Positions 33,919-42,228 of a stretch of DNA of 64,000 nt are shown piece by piece. The notes below the pieces were generated by a model, which ran no database searches, was not told the origin of the DNA, and saw nothing but the letters and a program-made list of their open reading frames with translations. This DNA is from CAXSBR01 sp964236495. Lineage in GTDB: Bacteria > Actinomycetota > Actinomycetes > Mycobacteriales > Jatrophihabitantaceae. Every line of letters begins with the position of its first letter. Positions within the stretch are counted from its first letter, which is position 1. The DNA is taken from the NCBI GenBank assembly GCA_964236495.1, contig CAXSBR010000015.1, positions 7,181-71,180 on the forward strand, written 5' to 3'. A program made the position numbers and the translations under genes.

Positions 33919-34779
33919 GTGACAGGTTCGTCGACCTATCTGCGGCGGCGGGTGCGGATCGCGAACGCCGGTAACGCCGGTGTGCGGTGGCGGTCCTACG
34001 TCGCGCTGATGGGAATCACGGCGCTGGTGGTGTTTGTTCTCGTGGTCCTGCCGCTGCCACTGCCAGCGGGGCGAGTTTTCCTTGCCGGTCTGGTGCTGGG
34101 TGTCAACGGGATGGCGTTGCTAATGTCAGTGACGCGCCGGGGTGATCCGCTGGTGCGCGGTGAGCTGGCTGAGCAGTGGAGTGCCGCCGCGCTGGGTGAG
34201 GCGGGGCGCTGGCAAGTGACGAGCAATGTGGCATTCGACAGCGTCGACGTCGACCACGTGGTGGTGACCCCCGCCGGTGTGTTGGCGGTGGAAACGAAGT
34301 ACCGCGGTGCGGGCTACAGCGTGCAGGTGGATCAGCAGCGACACCGCCGCCAACTCACTGACGCCGCCCGCGGCGCCCGCCTGGTCACGCTGCTCCTGCG
34401 GTCGAAGAAGCTGCGCGACCGGGCTGCGGTGCTGCCCGTGCTGATCGTGTGGGGGCCGGGTAAACCGGCCCTGCAACGCGGGTACCACCTCGACCAGGGC
34501 GAGGTGTATGTCCTCGACGGTGACCACCCGCAGTTGTGGGCGCACCTGTTTTCAACGCCGGTGCTGGAGACGGGTCTGCGAGCACGGCTGCATGCAGAGA
34601 TTCAGCAGTACGCCCAAGCCCGCACGGACTATGTCAACGACCGGCAACCCGGCGTGCATAAGGCGATGTGGGCGGCGTTCCGCGCCGGGGTCACCGAGTC
34701 GCAGGTGCAACGACGGCGCCGGAGCGAGCTAGTGAAGACGCTTATCCCGCCGACACTGGCGACGGCGAATGACGACTGA
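33919..34779 (+). CDS. membrane-anchored NERD-domain protein
   Basis: GTG 33919 with GGAG upstream gives 286 residues. Two adjacent membrane helices (about residues 28-70) precede a nuclease-related (NERD) domain at about 85-190: GELAEQWSAAALGEAGRW, FDSVDVDHVVVTPAGVLAVETK and KYRGAGY hold the conserved Asp and the E-x-K of the PD-(D/E)xK-like fold. The rest is helical. NERD proteins occur in defence and plasmid contexts but their substrate is mostly unknown. It lies alone between H1 and repeat copy 5. A frame opening at 33772 runs through the 7-bp repeat and is unlikely. Confidence 0.8.
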   Translation: MTGSSTYLRRRVRIANAGNAGVRWRSYVALMGITALVVFVLVVLPLPLPAGRVFLAGLVLGVNGMALLMSVTRRGDPLVRGELAEQWSAAALGEAGRWQVTSNVAFDSVDVDHVVVTPAGVLAVETKYRGAGYSVQVDQQRHRRQLTDAARGARLVTLLLRSKKLRDRAAVLPVLIVWGPGKPALQRGYHLDQGEVYVLDGDHPQLWAHLFSTPVLETGLRARLHAEIQQYAQARTDYVNDRQPGVHKAMWAAFRAGVTESQVQRRRRSELVKTLIPPTLATANDD

Positions 34780-34892
34780 CCTGCTGCCGCCGGCGCCGAT
34801 GGGACCGTCGGACGTCACGCCGCGCCGTTGGACGTCCTAAGTCTGCAACGCCCAGCTGGCGTGATTTCCCTGCCCTTGGTGGCCGTACCTCA

Positions 34893-35257
34893 CCTGGCAG
34901 GTTGAGGGCAGCGCGTCCGGTCCCCGACTGGACGCGCCGCCAACCGCCTGCAATGTCTGCAGTACCTGTTACCCCCACAGTCGGACGCGGCCCCACCGTT
35001 TACGGGGCGAGCGGATCAAAGGTGCCGAAGACATATCGACGTCAACCGATGACCAATCTTCAACCAGCATCGGGAAAATCCGGCCGATCACAATTTGTGA
35101 GGCATTTGGGCGCCCTCGTTCACAGTTTCTAGTGCAAACCGGTGGATCATTGCTTCAGCCGACCTAGGCAAGTTGTCGCGTTACAGATGATTCTGCTCGG
35201 AATCGTTCTGGCATGATCATGGTGTTCCGGCTTCCTCCGCCCGTGGGAAGCCGGAAC
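34893..35257 (-). repeat. structured ~360-bp repeat, copy 5
   Basis: This copy is minus-oriented. H1 is at 35224-35257 beside CATGATCATG. ACTGTGAACG lies in the middle. The local hairpin GCCCC / GGGGC precedes the core, which is slightly changed (CAGTACCTGTTACCCCC, plus strand, 34960-34976). The terminal hairpin GCGCGTCC / GGACGCGC is perfect although its sequence differs from the other copies. Confidence 0.8.
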
Positions 35258-35304
35258 TTCTTCATTGCGGTGAGCCTGCCGTCGCGCAGCCCCTCAATTC
35301 CTGC

Positions 35305-36018
35305 TCAGCGAGCGAACGGTTCTGCGACGGCGACGACGTTTTCCCGGTAGGAGTGCTTGGCGCGGTCGAAAGTTCCGCCGCAGCTGATGACGGCTAACCG
35401 GGGTGGTCCGGTTCGGGTGAACAGCGACCGGGGCAGGCCTGCGGTTTTGACGTAGAAGTGCAGCGACACCACCCGGTAGGCGGCGGTGCTGTGGCCGGCC
35501 GCCAGTTCGATGCTGTCGCCGGCTTTGACCTGGTCGAGATGGAACAGGGCACCTAGTCCTCGGGTGGCGCTGTCGATGTGTCCGACGATGACGGTGGTGC
35601 CGGTGTCGGCGCCGGCCAGTGTGCCACCTAGCCACCAGCCGACGGTCTGCGGTCGGTCAGGTGGGATCAGGGCGCCGGCGTCGCTGGTCACCCCGACGAC
35701 CGGCGCGCTCACCTCCAGGCCGGGGATCCGCACTGATATGGGAACGAAAGCCGAGACATAAGTTGCTTCGGGCTTCGCGTCAGGAATGGGAGACGTCGCC
35801 GCCCCGGACGTCGGCGCCGGTGTGACGGACCCTTTACGTCCGCCAGCAGCCGGTACCGACGCCGCGACGCTGTACTGCGAGGGCAGGCGCTTGCCGCTGA
35901 CAAGCACCAGCCCCGACCGCGCCACCAGCCCGATCCCGGCTACAGCCATCAACACGAACGCGACGCTGAGCGCAGAGTCGCGTTGTCGCCGCTGTCGACG
36001 GGCGCCGGGACCGGACAT
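35305..36018 (-). CDS. class F sortase
   Basis: The 237-residue protein has one N-terminal membrane helix (about 18-40), a variable linker and a sortase domain from about residue 95. Catalytic candidates are His in IVGHIDSATRGLGALF, Cys in LAVISCGGTFD and Arg in FDRAKHSYRENVV. It lies directly downstream of a DUF4142 surface protein with a membrane-and-arginine tail (22 bp apart, same strand), which is the likely substrate. The start ATG 36018 lacks a strong ribosome binding site, so coupling to the upstream gene is probable. The structured repeat copy 5 follows its stop. Confidence 0.87.
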   Translation of the reverse strand: MSGPGARRQRRQRDSALSVAFVLMAVAGIGLVARSGLVLVSGKRLPSQYSVAASVPAAGGRKGSVTPAPTSGAATSPIPDAKPEATYVSAFVPISVRIPGLEVSAPVVGVTSDAGALIPPDRPQTVGWWLGGTLAGADTGTTVIVGHIDSATRGLGALFHLDQVKAGDSIELAAGHSTAAYRVVSLHFYVKTAGLPRSLFTRTGPPRLAVISCGGTFDRAKHSYRENVVAVAEPFAR

Positions 36019-36040
36019 GGGTGCTGTACAGACAGCCGGC

Positions 36041-36739
36041 TCAGCGAGCCCCAGCGCGCGCGAAGCTGCGACGCCGTCGGGTCAGTCCGAGCCCGGCGCC
36101 GATCACCAGTAGCACGCCGAGCGCACCTTCCAGCCATGCCGCGCGCGCACTGCCCGCGCTCGTCGTGGCCGCAAAGCCACCGGTGCCAGCCGGCACCGAG
36201 GTCGGGTTGCCGGCCAGCGTCGACACTGCGTCCTGAGCCATCGTTAGATGCATCTGCGCCACCGGCAGGTAGTACTTGGCGTATTTCACGACTGAGCTGT
36301 CGCTGCCGCCGGAGATCTCGGTCTTCGTTCCGGCGATGCTGATCTTGTGCCCGGCCACCTGGAACTGCGAGTAGGTCAGATCGAACGTGCTCGCACTGAC
36401 CGACTTCAGGGTCGCGGCCTGGCCCTGCTGGACGGCGTTCGGCGCGGAGGGAAGGGTGATGCTCTGGCTGGTGGCCAACGTCTTCAGCTTCGCCATCGCC
36501 GCCTCGTGGTCGCTGATGGTCTTCGTTGCCAACGCACGCACCGTAACCGAGTGCGACCGCTGCAGCGCGATCGAGCCGATCGTGATCTCGGCCAGGTTTA
36601 CCTGTTCGTTCGCCATCGCGAAGGCCTTGTCCGACGCTGTCGGCGCGGCGTTCGCCGCCGGAGCCGAACCAATGACGGCAACGGTTGCCGCCGACAGTGC
36701 ACCCGCGAGTGCAACTGACTTGACGCTGAAACGGTTCAT
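36041..36739 (-). CDS. secreted DUF4142 protein with C-terminal membrane tail
   Basis: ATG 36739 follows GGAGG. The 232-residue product has a signal peptide ending near ANAAPTA (residue 32) and then a four-helix DUF4142 domain (DKAFAMANEQVNLAEITIG, ISDHEAAMAKLKTLA). After a low-complexity stretch (VPAGTGG) it ends in a membrane helix and RRRR. DUF4142 proteins have a ferritin-like fold and are usually extracellular, with unknown function. The tail resembles sortase sorting signals although the canonical LPXTG is missing. It forms a two-gene unit with the class F sortase downstream. Confidence 0.85.
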   Translation of the reverse strand: MNRFSVKSVALAGALSAATVAVIGSAPAANAAPTASDKAFAMANEQVNLAEITIGSIALQRSHSVTVRALATKTISDHEAAMAKLKTLATSQSITLPSAPNAVQQGQAATLKSVSASTFDLTYSQFQVAGHKISIAGTKTEISGGSDSSVVKYAKYYLPVAQMHLTMAQDAVSTLAGNPTSVPAGTGGFAATTSAGSARAAWLEGALGVLLVIGAGLGLTRRRRSFARAGAR

Positions 36740-37062
36740 AAAACATATCCTCCGCAGAGTGGGTGAGCCGGCCGGTGCGCGCAGTGTGCTCTAGCTCCAC
36801 GGCCTTGCCCTCGACGCTACGACGGCCAAGCGCGCCGCGCTCCCTTTTCTTGAGCAGTTACTCAGCCGATCGACGGCTTGGTGCCTCTCCTCTGCCTGAT
36901 ACTCATTCGGCAACTTCGCACTGAGTGTCACAGTGAGTGTCACAGCCGCCCCGTGCCAGTGTGTGTCGCCCAGTGACGGCTCGGACTAAAATCGCCTGTA
37001 AACGATGGAGTATTGGCCCTCAGTGACATCAACCGACACTGCGCGTAACGTCAGAAATAGCG

Positions 37063-37107
37063 CTCGTAATGAGGAGGTCTAGGGTTCGATTCCCCAAGGC
37101 GGCTCCA
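37063..37107 (+). other. second tRNA-Thr(CGT) 3' fragment, candidate att site
   Basis: This 45-bp segment matches 6007-6051 at 43 of 45 positions. The differences are at 37074 and 37095; the second breaks one pair of the T-arm (TAGGG / CCCCA), so this copy is not under tRNA selection. No 5' half is present. With the first copy it brackets 31 kb, and an integrase fragment begins 27 bp to its right. Confidence 0.85.
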
Positions 37108-37133
37108 ACCAGGGCCCGCAAGGTTGGGCGTTC

Positions 37134-37285
37134 CTACCCAGTCTCATGCCTGACATCCTTCTCGTGTCTCCGGCTGTGGTCCCCGGATGGTCCCCCGACC
37201 CTCGCCGCATTCTCCCAGCGGTTCACGTCGATCATGTGCCCGTAGAGATCAACTGTCATGGTCGCTGGGGCATCACCCAATTCGC
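37134..37285 (-). pseudogene. tyrosine recombinase C-terminal fragment
   Basis: Reading leftward to the stop at 37134-37136, the frame encodes ATMTVDLYGHMIDVNRW followed by ENAARVGG, the final segment of a phage-type integrase including the catalytic Tyr (LYGH). In-frame residues before it (LGDAPATM) still resemble the family, with Asp where the second His is expected. The rest is absent because the histidine kinase gene begins to overlap at 37256. Its orientation and 27-bp distance to the tRNA fragment mirror those of the intact integrase at 6123-7280. Confidence 0.75.
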
Positions 37286-38398
37286 TGTTTGTTGGCGTTG
37301 TGGCTGCCCGGCGTGTGTCGCGGGTCGGGCGGTGGGGGTGGCGTCGTAGGGCAGGGTGAGTTCGACGCTGGCGCCGCCGTGGTCGTTTCGCTCGATCCGC
37401 AGGGTCCCGTGGTGGCTGGTGGCGATGGCGTGGACGATCTGCAATCCGAGTCCTTTCGGTCGCTGTTCGCGGGGGAGGTCGTCGTCGAGGGCAAGGTCGA
37501 CTGCGTCAGCGGCGAAGCCGGGGCCCGTGTCGGAGACGACGATGCGCGTCGCGGTGTTCGTGACGCTCGCCGTAACCGCGACGGTGCCGCCGCGCGGGGT
37601 GTGTCGCAAGGCGTTGTCGAGCAGGTTGACCAGAGCTTGGCGTAGTCGGAGTGCGTCGGCGTCGATCGTGGTGTCGGGCGCATCGGTGGTGAGCGTGACA
37701 CCGAGTTCGAGGGCGCGGGCGGTGAACATGGCGGTCGCGGATTGGAGGGTCGGGCGGAGCGAGAGGGGCTGTCTGTGCAGGGGCATGCGGCCGTTGCTGG
37801 TGCGGGCCAGGACGAGGAGGTCTTCGGCGAGTCTGGCGAGTCGGTCGATTTCCTGCGACACGCTGTGCAGCGCGGTGGTGAGCTCGTCGGAGCTACGGTG
37901 ACGGCTGAGGGAGAGGTCCACTTCCGCGCGAAGCGCGGTCAGCGGGGTGCGCAGCTCGTGGCTGGCACGTTCGAGGAATACGCGCTCGTGACGGAAGGCC
38001 TGGTCGAGGCGTTCCAGCATGTCGTTGAGCGTGTCGGCCAGGCTACGCAGCTCGTCGCGCGCCTGGGGGACGGTCAGCCTACGGTCCAGCCCGGAAGCGG
38101 TGATGGCCGCGGCCTGTCGACGCAGCCGTTCCATCGGAAGCAGGGCGAGCCCGGCCACGAACCACCCGGCCAGACAGGCAGCCGCGATCGCCGCGGGGCC
38201 GCCGAGCAACATCACCTGCTTAAGCCTTCCCAGTGCGTCGGAACGGTCGGCCATGGTGGTGCCCACGACCAGCACGGCCGAGGTGCTCGCTGGGTCGACG
38301 GGCAGCGCGAGCAGGCGGGCCGTACCGACCACATTGCGCACCGGCCGTTGGACGAAGGTGGGCTGCGCAACGCGGGCCAGCTCGTCACGGACGAGCAA
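37256..38398 (-). CDS. sensor histidine kinase, N-terminally truncated
   Basis: The frame encodes part of a sensor domain, one membrane helix (about residues 63-85), a HAMP domain, HisKA with the phosphoacceptor His in ERASHELRTPLTAL, and a HATPase domain with N (NLLDNALRHT), G1 (DTGPGF) and G2 (GLGLQIV) boxes. The same frame continues upstream of the TTG at 38398 with plausible sensor residues (RLLSRNGRILSASSG) to about 38455, where it meets a different gene in another frame. The first membrane helix and the start are therefore missing. No response regulator gene is adjacent. Catalytic parts are intact, but membrane sensing is probably lost. Confidence 0.75.
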   Translation of the reverse strand: MLVRDELARVAQPTFVQRPVRNVVGTARLLALPVDPASTSAVLVVGTTMADRSDALGRLKQVMLLGGPAAIAAACLAGWFVAGLALLPMERLRRQAAAITASGLDRRLTVPQARDELRSLADTLNDMLERLDQAFRHERVFLERASHELRTPLTALRAEVDLSLSRHRSSDELTTALHSVSQEIDRLARLAEDLLVLARTSNGRMPLHRQPLSLRPTLQSATAMFTARALELGVTLTTDAPDTTIDADALRLRQALVNLLDNALRHTPRGGTVAVTASVTNTATRIVVSDTGPGFAADAVDLALDDDLPREQRPKGLGLQIVHAIATSHHGTLRIERNDHGGASVELTLPYDATPTARPATHAGQPQRQQTANWVMPQRP

Positions 38399-38424
38399 CG
38401 GGTCGGTAAATCCGCTGCTGGCGC

Positions 38425-38778
38425 TCAGGATGCGTCCGTTGCGGCTGAGCAGCCGTTCACCACGCGTGTTCGGACGCCGTCGATCATTTTCGTCTTTCGC
38501 GAGGGTGCGAAGATGTCAATGGCTGTACCACCGTCTTTCGTGCCGGCGTAGACGTAGGTCTTTCCTGGACGCAGCGGGAAGTACGGGTTGGTGACGTTGG
38601 CGCTGAAGTCTGAGGGGTGGATCGTGGGATGATAGGCGTCGCCGGGTCCGAACAGTGGCAGCGTGCAGCGCGCCCCGCTACAGCGCGCCGCCTCCGCCCT
38701 GGCGCCCACGGCCTGCGCGGACGTCGACACGCTCACGGCCAGGACCATCACGGTTATTGCGATAACACTGCGCTTCAT
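38425..38778 (-). pseudogene. secreted protein N-terminal fragment fused to the kinase gene
   Basis: The 117-residue frame has a signal peptide (cleavage near AQAVGA), CSGARCTLP and a domain start FSANVTNPYFPLRPGKTYVY, a segment found at the beginning of larger secreted actinobacterial proteins. Likeness ends at GVRTRVVN (about 38455); the last residues are out-of-frame kinase sequence. A deletion joined the two genes, removing the rest of this one and the kinase start. Function of the family is unknown to me. Confidence 0.6.
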
Positions 38779-38998
38779 CGTTCTGCCTCTCCATCGGGTG
38801 GGTGAACGAGGCGACCGTATGGCGCGGATAGTTAGAGAACTGTCAGATCACAGAACAGATCCCCAGGTGAAATCGTCGAGTTGGGCTGCCGGTCTCGAAC
38901 GACATCGGCGGCCGTGACGCCCACCTAGGGCGGAGTCGCGGACGTCCGCCATCAGCTACAGGCGAGATAGGCCGGGAACTTGGCGTGGGCCGACAGGG

Positions 38999-40426
38999 TC
39001 AGAAGCCGGTTGCGTCGGTGATCGTTCGGGTGGCATCGATTATCGGATGGTGCGCGAGTTCGCCGATGGTGGTGACACCGAGGGCTTGCGTGAGCAGCGC
39101 TGCCTTGGCCGCGCTGAGGCCGGTGAGCGCGTCGAGCGGGGCGGCGGCCAGTTCGCCCGCTGACCTGCCGGTGTAGCGCTTGTCGACCAGCTCATCGAAG
39201 TGAGAAGCGGGCGCCGGAGCCGGCTTCGGTGTCGGGACGTGCGGGGGCGGTTTGGGTGGGTTCGCGCGGACAACGCCGTCGGTGGGCGCGGGCAGCACAC
39301 TGCCGTCGAGGGTGACCAGGGCGGGCATGGGTTGGCCGGTCGGGCCGGGCCACGGCGCCGGCGCCGGCGGTGTGGGGGTCGGCGTTGGCGCGGTGGGTTG
39401 GGTGATGGTGCTGCCGTGCGCCGGCGGGACCGGGCGGGTCAAGGTGGGGTCGACGTGGCCGGCAAGGGTGGGGGCGTCATCGACGCGGGCGACGCCCATC
39501 GGCGGAAGACCGAGCAGGTCGAGAATCGTCTTCGGGATGCTGGCGTGGGAATGCCATTGGCTGTCGATGCGTTGGGCGACTTTGCCGCCGAACATGATCA
39601 GTGGGATGCGAGAACCGCCGATCACCTGGAACCCGTCGGGATGCAACGCGTCAGCGACGGTCTCGATCGCCGGGGTGGGTACGGAGTCTGCGTACCCGCC
39701 CCAGTCGTCCCAGGTCAGGATGAAGGTGGTGTCGGGCCAGCCGCCGCCGTCGATGACGGCTTGCACCCGTTGCCAGATCAGGTCGTGGCCGTGGGTGACG
39801 TAGTCGGGGTTGTTGGTGGCGGGTGGGTGTTCGTCGTAGGCCGCGGGGGACCACACGTAGCAGATCTGAGGTAGGTCACCGGCTTTGGCCATCGGGATGA
39901 ACTCGCCCGGGCGGCGCACGTTGTCGACGCCGGGTGCGGTGTTCAGGCTGGTGTAGAACTTCGTCGGGTAGCCGGTGTCATCAGGGAACGCCGCCCACGA
40001 CAGTCCGGCCGCTTGGGCGACGGTGAAGATCGAGGGCAGGTCCCACACCGGGTGCACACCGACGAACGGTGGGTTCTTCAATGTCGGGCTCTGGCCGCCG
40101 ATGGCGAGCATGTGCCCGGAGGTGGAGTTCGACCCGAGCCCGAAATGGTGGTCGGCGAACACGAACTGTTTGGCCAGCCAACTGTAGAACGGGATCACCG
40201 TGTCGTTGTCGATCTGCACCGCCAGCGCCGGGTAATCGCCCATCGCGTAGTGCACCCAGGCGTTACGGTCGTGCGGCTGGTCGAAGTTCGGCGGCGCCTC
40301 CAACAAGCCACCGCCGTCGGCGACCGCAGCACCCCACGCCGCCATCGTCGGGAAGTAGAAATCTGTCGTCTTGTTCTCCTGCACGAACACGACCACGCGG
40401 TGACCGGGCAACGACGGCTGACTCAC
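38999..40426 (-). CDS. phosphoesterase (phospholipase C/acid phosphatase type) with Pro-rich linker and C-terminal helical domain
   Basis: GTG 40426 sits behind a strong GGAGGAGG and gives 475 residues; a longer frame to 40528 exists but lacks such a site. HRVVVFVQENKTTDFYFPTM holds the metal-binding Glu-Asn of the PF04185-type phosphoesterases; ADHHFGLGSNSTSGHM and WDDWGGYADSV are further active-site blocks. Residues 340-420 are Pro/Thr-rich. The final 60 residues (LTGLSAAKAALLTQALGV, TTIGELAHHP) look like a helix-hairpin-helix or DUF4332-like domain, an unusual addition. No signal peptide is visible, so location is uncertain. Confidence 0.8.
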   Translation of the reverse strand: MSQPSLPGHRVVVFVQENKTTDFYFPTMAAWGAAVADGGGLLEAPPNFDQPHDRNAWVHYAMGDYPALAVQIDNDTVIPFYSWLAKQFVFADHHFGLGSNSTSGHMLAIGGQSPTLKNPPFVGVHPVWDLPSIFTVAQAAGLSWAAFPDDTGYPTKFYTSLNTAPGVDNVRRPGEFIPMAKAGDLPQICYVWSPAAYDEHPPATNNPDYVTHGHDLIWQRVQAVIDGGGWPDTTFILTWDDWGGYADSVPTPAIETVADALHPDGFQVIGGSRIPLIMFGGKVAQRIDSQWHSHASIPKTILDLLGLPPMGVARVDDAPTLAGHVDPTLTRPVPPAHGSTITQPTAPTPTPTPPAPAPWPGPTGQPMPALVTLDGSVLPAPTDGVVRANPPKPPPHVPTPKPAPAPASHFDELVDKRYTGRSAGELAAAPLDALTGLSAAKAALLTQALGVTTIGELAHHPIIDATRTITDATGF

Positions 40427-40741
40427 AAACCCCTCCTCCGGCTCGACAACAAAATCAGCATGCCCTGGGCTGGTGAGCACCGCAGATAACCGGGGATGAA
40501 CATCAGGTGAGCTGACGTGTCGCCGCACGATGGGCTCTTGTCAAACCGGGCCTGCGGGTGTGTGCTGTGCGCACGGCATTGATCAACTTGCTGGCTGGTG
40601 GACGGTACGTGTGGTAGGACTTCATGGGCCCTCGCCCTGGGTGTTCTTTCGCACGTCAGCGGCAGCCTTGAAACGCTGGTTTTTTTGTTGGGTCGTCGGC
40701 AATCGATGCCGGGGTAACCGCTGAGTTCGGGAGGAACAGTC
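40427..40741. other. divergent intergenic region
   Basis: It separates the phosphoesterase gene from the secreted-protein gene and presumably carries both promoters. I see no repeat or gene; it ends with GGGAGGAA, the ribosome binding site of the next gene. Confidence 0.4.
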
Positions 40742-41449
40742 GTGTCCGTGCGTCTTGCAAGGGTAGGTGGGGTTGTCCTGGCTGCTGGGGTTGCCGCGGT
40801 CGGGTTGGGCCTGGGCGGGACCGCCTCGGCAGCGCCGGCGACGACGGCTCCGCCAGTGCCGTCCGCGTCGTGCAAGGTGCCGTCGTTGACGATTACCCCA
40901 ACCGCGGGTAAAGCCGGCACGGTCGTGAAGGTGAGTGGGCAGAACTTTTCCGGCTGCAAACTCAAGTCCGGCTCTGTCGTCCCGACATCGGTGTTGCGCG
41001 TCAAGGTGGGGGTGGTCAACACCGCCACGAAGAAGAGCACCGTACTGGCCACCGTGTCGACCACCAGCGCGGGCACGTTCAGCACGTCCGTCACCATCCC
41101 GACCGAGACTGGTAGCGCCAAGATCGGTGTAGTAGCTGCCACGCAGGACCCGGCGACGAAGTTGGACTACTTCGCGGTCCGCCCGTTCCTATACCGACCC
41201 GCCGCCACCTCGTCGCCGTCGCCGTCCGCGTCGGTGACGACCACCCCGGCGCCGCCGTCGCCGAGCACATCGATGCAGCCCTCCGGCACATCAGTACCGA
41301 CCGCGGTACCCGCCGGGTTAGGCAGCAGCGCCGCGACGACCAGCGCCGCCACCCGATCGGTGCAGCTCGCCGTCGGTGCCGGTGGTCTACTGCTCGCTGC
41401 GGTGGCGATGATGATGATGCGGCGGCGGCGCAGCGGTGAGCACCGCTGA
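40742..41449 (+). CDS. secreted beta-domain protein with membrane-and-arginine tail
   Basis: GTG 40742 follows GGGAGGAA. The 235-residue product has a signal peptide (cleavage near ASAAPAT, residue 31) and one immunoglobulin-like/TIG-type beta domain (SLTITPTAGKAGTVVKVSG, two Cys that may pair). A Pro/Ser/Thr stalk follows, and the end is a membrane helix and RRRRSGEHR. The stalk ends with VPAGLG rather than LPXTG. It is followed 47 bp later by a class F sortase gene, making it that enzyme's likely substrate. Confidence 0.8.
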   Translation: MSVRLARVGGVVLAAGVAAVGLGLGGTASAAPATTAPPVPSASCKVPSLTITPTAGKAGTVVKVSGQNFSGCKLKSGSVVPTSVLRVKVGVVNTATKKSTVLATVSTTSAGTFSTSVTIPTETGSAKIGVVAATQDPATKLDYFAVRPFLYRPAATSSPSPSASVTTTPAPPSPSTSMQPSGTSVPTAVPAGLGSSAATTSAATRSVQLAVGAGGLLLAAVAMMMMRRRRSGEHR

Positions 41450-41496
41450 GCGCAGCACCTCCACCGACGCCCACCCAGGATCCCTACCGGCAGCCG

Positions 41497-42228
41497 GTGG
41501 GGACTGGGCGGGTGGTGCTCGCCGGCTGGGCCGTACTGGCCTTGCTCGGTCTTGGCGTCGCCGCCATAGCCGCGATCCACCTGCGGGGGGACCGCTCGAC
41601 CCCAGAAGCCTTCGGCATCCCACCCGCCGTCGCGGTCACGCCAGTAGGTACCCATGCCCACACACACCGCACCGCAACCGCCGATTCCCTACCCGCCTCT
41701 GCTCGACCGCCCCGGACCAGCCGGCCGGCGACGTCACACCCGAACACGGCAGCGCCGATCGGACCTGTCGGCACGCCGGTGTCGCTGACTATTCCCAGCC
41801 TTGGTATCGCCGCGCTCGTCGAACACGTCGGCACCACCAACGGTGAACTGGGCGTCCCGGCCAATCCCGCCCACGTCGGCTGGTGGATAGGCGGAGCGCT
41901 ACCAGGCTCCACCCGCGGCAGCGTCGTCATCGACGGTCACGTCGACTCCGCCGTCACCGGACCGGGCGCCCTGTTCGCGATCAGTCAACTCCACCCCAAC
42001 GCCCACGTCGTCGTAGCGATCACCACCGGCCACGCCCTCACCTACACCGTCACGGCACGCGAAATCCTGTCCAAAGCCGCCGGCCTACCCCCACGGATAT
42101 TCACCACCACCGGTCCACCCCGGCTCGTCCTGATCACCTGCGGCGGCCCCTTCGACACCACCACCCGCAGCTACAAAGACAACATCGTCGTCTACGCCAC
42201 ACCCACTCACCCGGCCCAGCAGCCCTAG
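41497..42228 (+). CDS. class F sortase
   Basis: The frame from GTG 41497 gives 243 residues with an N-terminal membrane helix, a Thr/Pro/His-rich linker and a sortase domain from about residue 95. Catalytic residues are His in VIDGHVDSA, Cys in LVLITCGGPFD and Arg in TTRSYKDNIVV. The same frame is open further upstream with natural-looking residues (PTPTQDPYRQPVGTG) but no ATG/GTG, so the annotated start is uncertain. It pairs with the upstream TM-tailed secreted protein. Confidence 0.87.
   Translation: MGTGRVVLAGWAVLALLGLGVAAIAAIHLRGDRSTPEAFGIPPAVAVTPVGTHAHTHRTATADSLPASARPPRTSRPATSHPNTAAPIGPVGTPVSLTIPSLGIAALVEHVGTTNGELGVPANPAHVGWWIGGALPGSTRGSVVIDGHVDSAVTGPGALFAISQLHPNAHVVVAITTGHALTYTVTAREILSKAAGLPPRIFTTTGPPRLVLITCGGPFDTTTRSYKDNIVVYATPTHPAQQP

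Noticed and set aside
10228..35257. Interpretation of the repeats as integron attC sites
   Set aside because: The arms do not carry the GTTRRRY/RYYYAAC core sites, there is no integron-type integrase, and copies occur in both orientations around an operon.
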